Positions 1 to 5,171 of a stretch of 5,238 bases of DNA are shown here, one piece after another; position 1 is the stretch's first letter, and each line of letters starts with the position of its first letter. The notes below the pieces were generated by a model. That model was not told the DNA's origin. It saw nothing but the letters and a program-made list of their open reading frames with translations, and searched no databases. Source of the stretch: a bacterium (GTDB lineage: Bacteria > SZUA-79 > Acidulodesulfobacterales > Acidulodesulfobacteraceae); assembly GCA_021821565.1 (NCBI GenBank), contig JAKACI010000121.1, positions 1-5,238 on the forward strand, in the 5' to 3' direction. A program made the translations under genes and the position numbers.

Positions 1-61
1 CTAAATAATCCCGTACCGTATTTATGGAATCTTTAATTTGATTTAAATATTTGGTTTCCAT
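1..61 (-). CDS. 5' end of an unidentified gene, cut by the window edge
   Basis: An ATG at 61 opens a reading frame of 20 complete codons (METKYLNQIKDSINTVRDYL) that leaves the window without a stop. The TAG visible at 3-1 is out of frame. The start is supported by a Shine-Dalgarno-like GGAG in ATAGGAGCGG, about 9 bases upstream. The preceding gene ends 40 bases upstream on the same strand, so this is probably the next member of the same operon. The visible peptide is hydrophilic and looks helical, with no signal peptide or membrane segment, and is too short to assign to a family. A role linked to the conjugation-like genes upstream is inference from position only. Confidence 0.6.
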   Translation of the reverse strand, partial: METKYLNQIKDSINTVRDYL

Positions 62-101
62 TTTTTTACCGCTCCTATTTATATTTTTTTAATTTTTTGT
101 A

Positions 102-479
102 TTATAATCTTTTTTTATCGTCTAAATGATGCATCTCCAATTTTTCTTTTTTGTCCGTATGAGCGCAATAATCCGTTATTTCTTCTTCCTTATCCGACAG
201 CATCATTTTTATCAAAATGATTGACAGGGTTAATAGAAAAAGCGATGAAACTATATAAAAATAAATTCCCAACATTGCCGCCGAATGTTTAGTTTTAGAT
301 ATATAAACATAGCCCCAATATTTATATTTTGCGTATGCAATCACTTTAGAAAGCATATTTCCAAACTCAAAAGTAAAATGATTTCCGTAAAATAATTTTA
401 AAAATATAAACGGAAACAGAAAACTGAATATGATCAAAAAAACTATTATAGTCGCACGGATTGCGTGATCTTTATACAT
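102..479 (-). CDS. Two-helix membrane protein of unknown function
   Basis: I do not recognise this 125-residue protein. It has two strongly hydrophobic stretches, about residues 8-30 and 69-91, with a 38-residue aromatic- and lysine-bearing loop between them. The tail, about 92-125, is highly charged and contains paired His at 117-118 and one Cys at 105. With basic residues flanking the helices and a charged tail, both ends are probably cytoplasmic and the central loop periplasmic. It starts 65 bases after the VirD4-like ATPase gene. An AAGGGG Shine-Dalgarno-like element lies about 13 bases before the ATG, a long spacing that suggests modest translation. Position suggests a membrane accessory of the ATPase or a conjugation apparatus subunit, but no motif shows this. 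Confidence 0.75.
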   Translation of the reverse strand: MYKDHAIRATIIVFLIIFSFLFPFIFLKLFYGNHFTFEFGNMLSKVIAYAKYKYWGYVYISKTKHSAAMLGIYFYIVSSLFLLTLSIILIKMMLSDKEEEITDYCAHTDKKEKLEMHHLDDKKRL

Positions 480-544
480 TTTTATTTTTTAACCCCTTTT
501 GTTTTAACCTTTTATGTGTTATTTTTAGAAATAAAAGATAAACC

Positions 545-1750
545 TTATAGATTCGCAAGTGCTTTTTTAATGTCAACATGCTTAAATTTTAACATTAATT
601 TTATAAGTTCTTTATTGATCATTAACTTCCCGATAGCGTGTCCAGGTCTTAAATTTCCGATAGCGGAAGGCTGAACGATATAATCTTTTGTCTGCCCCGA
701 TGATACTACCGTAGTGCCGTGAGTTTCCATCGTACGGGATTTTACCTCTTCAATTTTATATCCGAACAGTTTTGAAATTTCTTCGTTTCTTAATCCGTCC
801 TGAGCAAAAATAATCTTATTGACGGAGTTAATTAATATGATATCTAACAGTGTCGGATCAAATCTGTCGGCATCCGAAAATGATTGAGTTAATAATACTA
901 TTTCTATTCCGAAGCTTCTAATTTCTTTTATTATTTTAGAAAAATAAGAAAACATCAAATCGGCAAATTCGTCTATGGCAAGCGTCATTGTGAAATCCGT
1001 TTGAGCGGGTTTGGTCAGTCTGATGTACTCAATAATCATTCTTCCGAATGAATTTTCAACCTCAATATTTCTTAAAGATATCCAATTGTCGGCTCTTAAA
1101 TCTAAGCTGATGGCCGCATCGGAATTTAAATTTTTAGCCAAAGCGTAAGGCTGAAGTTTGTTCATAAAGTTAGAAATCAAAGAAGCGTAATCGGTATTAT
1201 TGACGATACCTGATAAAATTAAATCTTCCGCTTCCGATAAATAGCTCTTGTAAGTTTTATAAAGATTTTGAATTTTTTCTTTAAATAAAGCTAAAAATAT
1301 TTTTTCAAATGTTATATTTTCAGTATATTCAATAATAAAAGACAGGGCTTGAAGAGCAAAATTCTGATAAAAACTTTCCTCAGTGGATATTGTTTTAGGA
1401 TATAAACTGTTCCTCAAAAGTTCTATAATTTCATCTTTTTTTAAACCTTTAAGCGGATTAATCTTTGAATTAATATCATAAATATTGGCTTCGGGCTTTA
1501 ATACGCGGGCTACTTTTTTTGCTAATTCGTCGCCTTTGCCGTCAATAACCGTTATATTTTTTTTATTCTGCCAGACGGGCAACAGAACGCTTTCTGTTTT
1601 TCCGCCGCCTGTAGATCCGAATACTACCGTATGCCCTTTCGGAAAAGGTATTATTAAATCTTCTTCCGTCATCATATTTTTGCCGGTAGCAAAAACAGGT
1701 TCCGTTTGCTGCTTAGTTTGAGGTTTTGACGATTTACCAAAAAATCCCAT
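545..1750 (-). CDS. VirD4/TraG-type coupling ATPase lacking N-terminal membrane helices
   Basis: This 401-residue P-loop ATPase has Walker A GSTGGGKT at 45-52, followed by a DGKGDE stretch at 70-75 that resembles the DPKGE region of VirD4/TraG coupling proteins. A mostly helical insert spans about 100-250 and could be the all-alpha domain. Walker B is LAIDEF at 257-262, a RecA-like LLTQS element lies at 286-290, and the C-terminal region (about 310-375) fits the TraG/TraD C-terminal domain. In the family these ATPases pass relaxosome or effector substrates to a type IV secretion channel at the inner membrane. Typical members are 500-700 residues with two N-terminal helices; this one begins with a polar tail rich in K, Q and S. 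The start is well set by AAAGGAG nine bases before the ATG. A membrane-protein gene lies upstream and another downstream. A HerA/FtsK-like motor is the alternative. Confidence 0.8.
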   Translation of the reverse strand: MGFFGKSSKPQTKQQTEPVFATGKNMMTEEDLIIPFPKGHTVVFGSTGGGKTESVLLPVWQNKKNITVIDGKGDELAKKVARVLKPEANIYDINSKINPLKGLKKDEIIELLRNSLYPKTISTEESFYQNFALQALSFIIEYTENITFEKIFLALFKEKIQNLYKTYKSYLSEAEDLILSGIVNNTDYASLISNFMNKLQPYALAKNLNSDAAISLDLRADNWISLRNIEVENSFGRMIIEYIRLTKPAQTDFTMTLAIDEFADLMFSYFSKIIKEIRSFGIEIVLLTQSFSDADRFDPTLLDIILINSVNKIIFAQDGLRNEEISKLFGYKIEEVKSRTMETHGTTVVSSGQTKDYIVQPSAIGNLRPGHAIGKLMINKELIKLMLKFKHVDIKKALANL

Positions 1751-1797
1751 AATGTGATTCTCCTTTAAAAATTATAATTAATAAATATGTCAGATGT

Positions 1798-1840
1798 TTT
1801 CTATAGAATTAGATAATATCTTTCTTATGAAATTAGACAA
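1798..1840 (-). promoter_or_regulatory. Candidate promoter with overlapping direct repeat upstream of the ATPase gene
   Basis: On the minus strand TTGTCT (1840-1835) and TATTAT (1818-1813) are separated by 16 bases, an acceptable sigma-70-like pair. Two imperfect direct repeats overlie it: TGTCTAATTTCATAAGAAA (1839-1821) and TATCTAATTCTATAGAAA (1815-1798), starting 24 bases apart. One covers the -35 and the other the -10 edge and likely start site, the layout expected of a repressor operator. The gap here (118 bases) is much wider than most gene junctions nearby. In AT-rich DNA promoter-like hexamers are common, so this is only a candidate. Confidence 0.3.
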
Positions 1841-1868
1841 TTTTTATTCCTGCATAATAGCATCATCT

Positions 1869-2216
1869 TCAAAAATATCTCGTTATTATATTTCTTACTA
1901 TTATCGCCGGTATCATAAATGCAAAATACGCTCCTATTTCTATTAATACTCTATTGACATTACCGCCGTTTTTAATGTTGTATAGAATAATACCGTGCTG
2001 AAATATATCAACTGCGCATAGAACTATAAAAATATTAAGCCCTAACTCTATCAACAAACTAATACTGTGTATTAATGCGCGAACCAAATCAAATAAGATA
2101 GAAAAAAAAGATATTACACCTTCAAATGCTATTTTCTGATACATCTGATATTTTTTTGAACTTGGCAGTTTTGATTTAAGCGAAGATAATCTGTCGGTAA
2201 AAGATTGAGACTCCAT
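1869..2216 (-). CDS. Small integral membrane protein, unknown function
   Basis: I do not recognise this 115-residue protein. Residues 1-29 are polar and basic, with several Ser and Lys. Hydrophobic stretches follow at about 32-50 (amphipathic or membrane-inserted), 52-71 and 90-109. A short Gly/Asn loop (NGGN, 83-86) precedes the last helix, and the end is basic (RNIITRYF). The start is set by TAGGAG six to seven bases before the ATG. The gene begins 16 bases after the cytochrome gene ends, so the two are almost certainly cotranscribed. It directly precedes the VirD4-like ATPase gene, which lacks its own membrane helices. A role as separate membrane partner of that ATPase is possible, but the 118-base gap with a candidate promoter argues against tight coupling. 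Confidence 0.75.
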   Translation of the reverse strand: MESQSFTDRLSSLKSKLPSSKKYQMYQKIAFEGVISFFSILFDLVRALIHSISLLIELGLNIFIVLCAVDIFQHGIILYNIKNGGNVNRVLIEIGAYFAFMIPAIIVRNIITRYF

Positions 2217-2232
2217 AACTAACTCCTATAGT

Positions 2233-2595
2233 TTATTTTTTTAAAGAATTCAAATAATAAGCCACGTATTTAACCTGCTTATTTGTTAATATTTGAGTGC
2301 AATAAATATCCGCCTTGCAGTTTCTGACAGCTTTTTCCGTTTCTTTCAGAGTTAAATGTTTATCGCCCCAATCTGCAAGACTTATAATCCCGTCTATTTT
2401 TTGACCTTTAATAAACGAATGACAGCGAACGCATCCGGATTGAAAAACAATATTTTTGCCTTTTAAAATAAGCAGTTTTTTGTTTGTCTTGGCCGATAAT
2501 TTTGTTAAGGCCACGCTGTCTCTTGCCACGTTAAACAAAAAAATAAATGTAAAAACAAACAAAGATACTAAAAATATCCTGTAAATATGATTCAT
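2233..2595 (-). CDS. Small membrane-anchored monohaem cytochrome c
   Basis: This 120-residue protein has one hydrophobic N-terminal segment (about 5-24) after basic residues, serving as a signal anchor or signal peptide; S27-V28-A29 would be a possible cleavage site. A single CxxCH haem-binding motif, CVRCH, lies at 55-59, preceded by an amphipathic helix as in class I cytochromes. The C-terminal helix (about 103-118, ending YLNSLKK) fits the terminal helix of that fold. After Met1 there is no methionine, so the usual Met axial ligand is absent; His80 is the only other histidine downstream of the motif and may be the ligand. Cys93 and Cys99 could form a disulfide. It would act on the outer face of the membrane as an electron carrier, partner unknown. 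Its ribosome binding site lies inside the last copy of the upstream repeat. A cytochrome among partition and conjugation-type genes is unusual. Confidence 0.82.
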   Translation of the reverse strand: MNHIYRIFLVSLFVFTFIFLFNVARDSVALTKLSAKTNKKLLILKGKNIVFQSGCVRCHSFIKGQKIDGIISLADWGDKHLTLKETEKAVRNCKADIYCTQILTNKQVKYVAYYLNSLKK

Positions 2596-2596
2596 A

Positions 2597-2769
2597 TTTT
2601 AACCTCTCATAAAATAATTACCCTGTACAACTTAATTTGTTGTCTATATATTCCGTCCCTTTTAACCTCTTATAAAATAATTACACTGTAAAACAAAGAC
2701 GCAATTTTCACTTCAACATCAGCTTTTAACCTCTTTTTAACCTCTCATAAAATAATTACCCTGTAAAAC
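2597..2769 (-). CRISPR. CRISPR-like mini-array: three 35-base repeats, two spacer-sized segments
   Basis: Full repeats lie at 2735-2769, 2660-2694 and 2597-2631 in minus-strand order. They begin GTTTTACAGGG (GTTGTACAGGG in the last copy) and end AGAGGTTAAAA. The middle copy differs from the first at two positions and the last copy at one, near its start. The unique segments are 29 bases (2695-2723) and 28 bases (2632-2659). An extra 11-base copy of the repeat end sits at 2724-2734. Repeat and spacer lengths, GTTTTA/GTTGTA starts and terminal TTTTA/TAAAA complementarity resemble type II CRISPR repeats. The 29-base segment matches part of the neighbouring bPH2 gene. No cas gene or tracrRNA-like anti-repeat is visible, and there is little room for a leader (14 bases after the bPH2 stop). 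Alternatives are a partition centromere or iterons (63-64-base spacing is about six helical turns), or gene-duplication debris. Confidence 0.45.
2603..2608 (-). promoter_or_regulatory. Ribosome binding site of the cytochrome gene, inside the last repeat
   Basis: GAGAGG on the minus strand lies seven bases before the ATG at 2595 and falls wholly within the third 35-base repeat (2597-2631). The other repeat copies carry the same AGAGG without a gene start after it. It fixes the cytochrome start, and means the repeat family and translation of this gene are physically linked. Confidence 0.6.
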
Positions 2770-2783
2770 AAAATTTATTATTT

Positions 2784-3230
2784 TTATAAATTTAATCCCT
2801 GCATTATGTCTTTTTCTAACCCTGCGTCTATGTTGTTAAATAAAAATATCTTGCCTCCGGCCGTTTCAAAAGAAACGTCGCCTATTCCCGCAATCTTTTG
2901 AATAATGTTGGAATTAAGATGAACATCGGCGATTTGTTTAACCGGAATTATCTGCGAATTAAGAAAAGATGCAATTTTTACTTCAACGTTAGTGATAAAA
3001 AGTCTGTTAAAAAACATTTTTATCGCTACGTTATAATAAGGAACAAAAGACACGAACACGATTATTAAAAGTCCCGCCGCCCTTACTTTCGCCGAAGAAA
3101 AAATGTTTGAAATTTGCGGAATATCGGCAATGTAAATCACATAGTAATAACCGCCTATTAAGATTGTTAATAATATAAAGCTGAAAAACAAAGAAAGATA
3201 AATTAATTTTTTTGATATTCTTATTTCCAT
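2784..3230 (-). CDS. Two-helix membrane protein with a bacterial PH (bPH2) domain
   Basis: This 148-residue protein has two transmembrane helices at about 9-34 and 51-72, followed by a cytoplasmic domain at about 74-146. That domain fits the bPH2 pattern of YdbS/YdbT-like proteins: FITNVEVKIAS strand pair, IIPVKQIADVHL, a run resembling 'iagiGdVsfeTAGG' and a final amphipathic helix. Length and architecture match the small YdbS-like members, so it is not obviously truncated. The molecular role of this family is poorly defined; membrane-associated scaffolding is the usual guess. The start is fixed at 3230 because an in-frame TAA lies at 3239-3237, yet no Shine-Dalgarno sequence sits at normal distance (see 3231-3267). 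It opens a second unit after the partition operon terminator. Residues 80-89 are encoded by the stretch resembled by one spacer-like segment downstream. Confidence 0.72.
   Translation of the reverse strand: MEIRISKKLIYLSLFFSFILLTILIGGYYYVIYIADIPQISNIFSSAKVRAAGLLIIVFVSFVPYYNVAIKMFFNRLFITNVEVKIASFLNSQIIPVKQIADVHLNSNIIQKIAGIGDVSFETAGGKIFLFNNIDAGLEKDIMQGLNL
2965..2993 (-). other. Protospacer-like match to the array segment at 2695-2723
   Basis: This 29-base stretch inside the bPH2 gene (codons for T80 to the start of F89) aligns without gaps to 2695-2723, with 24 of 29 identical. The five differences are all transitions: three are synonymous third-position changes and two change T80 to A and N81 to D. 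Identity falls off at both ends where the array repeats begin. The pattern is that of a diverged coding homologue rather than a recent copy of this gene. Confidence 0.6.
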
Positions 3231-3267
3231 TTTTAATTAACGGACTGAATAAAAATCCGCCTCCTTT
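3231..3267 (-). promoter_or_regulatory. Distant Shine-Dalgarno with spacer hairpin before the bPH2 gene
   Basis: A near-perfect AAAGGAGG lies at 3267-3260, but 29 bases from the ATG at 3230, with no ATG, GTG or TTG at normal spacing after it. Directly between them, 3259-3241 can fold: CGGA pairs with TCCG, extended by a G-T wobble and one A-T pair around a seven-base loop. Folded, this leaves ten unpaired bases (TTAATTAAAA) between hairpin and ATG, a workable effective distance. Phage T4 gene 25 is a known case where a hairpin brings a distant Shine-Dalgarno close to its start. Confidence 0.5.
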
Positions 3268-3310
3268 AATAAAAAAATCTATTAAGTTAGAATCTGTCGG
3301 CGCAAATTAC

Positions 3311-3342
3311 AAAAAAATATAGCGATATTATCAAATACCGCT
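3311..3342 (-). terminator. Intrinsic terminator of the partition operon
   Basis: On the minus strand AGCGGTATT (3342-3334) pairs with AATATCGCT (3329-3321) to give nine base pairs including one G-U, around the four-base loop TGAT. ATA and a run of seven T (3317-3311) follow. The loop contains the TGA stop of the upstream gene. It separates the parA-parB-small gene operon from the bPH2 gene. Confidence 0.72.
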
Positions 3343-3600
3343 GTAAGATTTTGTATTTGATTTTACATCTTCAGGCTCCGTTTTGGATTCTTCTTTTTTG
3401 TTAACCGTCTTATTTGGGGGGACGGGGTTTAATTCTTTTTTTAAAGTTAATTTAGAATTTTCTAAAAACTTGGCGGCGATAATATTCGGCTGCGTTCCGT
3501 ATTTTTTAGCCAATTCTTTTAAAATTTCATTAACGGATTCCGTAACCGTAATTTTTAAACTTGCTGTTTTTTCTTTAATCAAACTGTCAAACATAGCCAT
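3331..3600 (-). CDS. Small protein with ribbon-helix-helix-like pattern, third gene of the partition operon
   Basis: This 89-residue protein has an N-terminal half that fits a ribbon-helix-helix (CopG/Arc-like) fold: a strand SLKITVT (14-20), a helix of about 21-35 ending KKYG, a turn, and a second helix of about 38-50. The C-terminal half (about 54-89) is rich in K, E, N, P and S and is probably disordered. Such proteins bind DNA as dimers, often as repressors or centromere-binding proteins of plasmids. The gene starts four bases after the parB stop, with GAGG from the end of parB as its ribosome binding site nine bases upstream. A second ATG two codons in (MAM) is an alternative start. Autoregulation of the operon or a centromere role is inference from fold and position; no exact family is recognised. 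Confidence 0.68.
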   Translation of the reverse strand: MAMFDSLIKEKTASLKITVTESVNEILKELAKKYGTQPNIIAAKFLENSKLTLKKELNPVPPNKTVNKKEESKTEPEDVKSNTKSYSGI

Positions 3601-3604
3601 AATT

Positions 3605-4420
3605 TTAGTCCTCTTTTAAATTAGATAACTGTTTTATTATTTTTTTTAAATTAATATTCTTGGGAATATTTAAATCTATATGATTTAATTTTCTCAAAAG
3701 CGATAACGATATTTTAATGAAATGAGAGTTATTAAATTCTGATATCAACTTGTTTAATTCTTCGGATTTGTCGTCTTCTGTTGAAAATTTCTTATTTTTT
3801 AATTTATTCAAATTCAAATCGTCGAAGTTTTCTATCATTTCTTTTTTAACGGCATCGTTTTCGGTTCTCGCGACTTCAATCGCTTTCCTAACGTTGTTTC
3901 TTTTTATTTTACCTTTAAGTTCTTTTTCCACGCTTAAAAGAGTAAGCATATCGCGAACATGGGTTTTGCCTTTCCCGACGAGAGACGCTATGTTTTTAAT
4001 AGACATGTTTTCGCTTAATTTTTTATAAGCTTTCGCCAGTTCTAACGGCTCCAAATTTTTTCTCTGTATATTTTCAATGATCTGAATAATAAAAACGTCT
4101 TTGTCTTTTATATCGTTCCTCACGACCGAAGCAATTCTTGCCAAACCTAAAAATTTAAAAGCCGAAAGCCTTCTTTCCCCGCATATCAGGTTATAAGATT
4201 TTTTATCTTCGCTTTGCTTGACGATAACGGGTTCTATCAGTCCGTGCGTTTTAACGGAATCTATAAGCTCGTCCATTTCAACGCCGGATAAGTTTTTTCT
4301 CGGCTGCGAATAAACTATTTTTATTTTATCCACTTCAATTTCCGTTACGCTCTGTTTTTCGTCTAACGCTTTATTTTCTCCGAACCATGAAAGCGGATCC
4401 TTTAATTCAAATTTAGACAT
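3605..4420 (-). CDS. parB: ParB-family partition protein
   Basis: This 271-residue ParB/Spo0J-type protein has an N-terminal nuclease-like/CTP-binding fold, with SQPRKN at 38-43, the family motif GERRLSA at 81-87 (usual form GERRxRA) and ENIQRKNLEPLELA at 116-129. A helix-turn-helix covers about 141-163 (IKNIASLVGKGKTHVRDML), and a divergent Lys/Glu/Asn-rich C-terminal part probably dimerises. In this family the protein loads on a parS centromere, slides as a CTP-dependent clamp and stimulates ParA. The start overlaps the last eight bases of parA, with GGGAGG five bases before the ATG, so the two are translationally coupled. No canonical parS palindrome of the Spo0J type was seen here; the site may be outside the window or of another sequence. 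Confidence 0.93.
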   Translation of the reverse strand: MSKFELKDPLSWFGENKALDEKQSVTEIEVDKIKIVYSQPRKNLSGVEMDELIDSVKTHGLIEPVIVKQSEDKKSYNLICGERRLSAFKFLGLARIASVVRNDIKDKDVFIIQIIENIQRKNLEPLELAKAYKKLSENMSIKNIASLVGKGKTHVRDMLTLLSVEKELKGKIKRNNVRKAIEVARTENDAVKKEMIENFDDLNLNKLKNKKFSTEDDKSEELNKLISEFNNSHFIKISLSLLRKLNHIDLNIPKNINLKKIIKQLSNLKED

Positions 4421-5171
4421 GTTTGCCTCCCGTGATTTCTTTAGCCAAACTGATGTAATCCGCAGCGGATTTTGAACGATTGGTATAAGAATATATTGAT
4501 TTGCTCATCGCTTGAGCTTCTTTTAATTTGCTGTCCGTTCTTATGACGGTGTTAAACATAGAACCCGCGAATTTATCTTGCAGCATGGCGTATATCTGAT
4601 TGGAAAGCGAAAGCCTTTTATTATATCCGACGGCAAGATAGCCCATCATTTCTAAATCGTTGTTGATTTTGGATTTAACCCTGTTGAAAGTATTTAAAAA
4701 GTCCGATAATCCGTCGACGGCAAACTTTTCTAAAAGAATAGGTGTGATAACTTTATCTGATGATACAAGAGCGTTTAGGGATACCAGACCTAAAGACGGC
4801 GGACAGTCTATTATTATATAATCGTATTCGTCTTTGACATCTTTAAGCGCTTCTTTAAGAATATATTCCCTTCCTATTTTCATAAAGATTTCAAGTTCAA
4901 CGCCGGATAACGATATGTTGGACGGAGCGAGGTCTATTCCGTCTATATTGATGATAATATCTTTAATGTCGGTCTTTTCCATTAAAACCGGCGAAATTGA
5001 TTTTTCCGGTTCCACTCTGTCGGTTAAATGCAAAGTAGCGTTTGCCTGAGGATCTAAATCAACAAGCAAAACTCTTTTTGACATTAAGGGCAATGTAAGG
5101 GATTTGGCTAAATTAACGGCAGTTGTTGTTTTCCCTACTCCGCCTTTCTGGTTTACGATAGAAATAATCAT
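4413..5171 (-). CDS. parA: ParA-family partition ATPase
   Basis: This 252-residue MinD/ParA ATPase has the deviant Walker A KGGVGKTT at 9-16, the Walker A' block LLVDLDPQAN at 35-44 and Walker B IIIDCPPS at 119-126. C-terminal TVIRTDSKLKEAQ (208-220) fits the DNA-binding and dimer region of Soj-like proteins. It lacks the N-terminal helix-turn-helix domain of P1/F-type ParA and has the short Soj-like form. ATP-bound dimers bind nucleoid DNA nonspecifically, and ParB-stimulated hydrolysis moves the partner DNA. AAAAAAGGAG nine bases upstream supports the ATG at 5171. It is the first gene of the parA-parB-small gene operon visible here. The 67 bases to the window edge are AT-rich and hold no convincing promoter, so upstream genes or a promoter may lie outside. 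Confidence 0.95.
   Translation of the reverse strand: MIISIVNQKGGVGKTTTAVNLAKSLTLPLMSKRVLLVDLDPQANATLHLTDRVEPEKSISPVLMEKTDIKDIIINIDGIDLAPSNISLSGVELEIFMKIGREYILKEALKDVKDEYDYIIIDCPPSLGLVSLNALVSSDKVITPILLEKFAVDGLSDFLNTFNRVKSKINNDLEMMGYLAVGYNKRLSLSNQIYAMLQDKFAGSMFNTVIRTDSKLKEAQAMSKSIYSYTNRSKSAADYISLAKEITGGKHV

Noticed and set aside
1..3. Reverse-complement TAG at the left edge as a stop codon
   Set aside because: It is out of frame with the ATG at 61, so the gene continues past the window.
465..674. Plus-strand open frame of 69 codons overlapping the end of the ATPase gene
   Set aside because: It lies opposite the well-supported ATPase C-terminus and the intergenic gap, shows no recognisable motif, and opposes the direction of every real gene.
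1485..1721. Plus-strand open frame opposite the Walker A region of the ATPase gene
   Set aside because: It is a shadow of a conserved coding region, with no ribosome binding site or family features. The same applies to plus-strand frames at 3383-3619, 3750-4028 and 4834-5049.
1751..1868. Short minus-strand frame MMLLCRNKNCLIS in the gap before the ATPase gene
   Set aside because: At 13 codons without a ribosome binding site it is indistinguishable from chance.
2735..2769. Three-codon reading frame (ATG AGA GGT TAA) inside two of the repeats
   Set aside because: The middle copy lacks the ATG, and there is no separate ribosome binding site, so a translated leader peptide is not supported.
2695..2993. 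Template/variable repeat pair of a diversity-generating retroelement
   Set aside because: There is no reverse transcriptase gene, and the differences are five transitions, not adenine-specific changes to all bases. One copy is also not in a complete gene.
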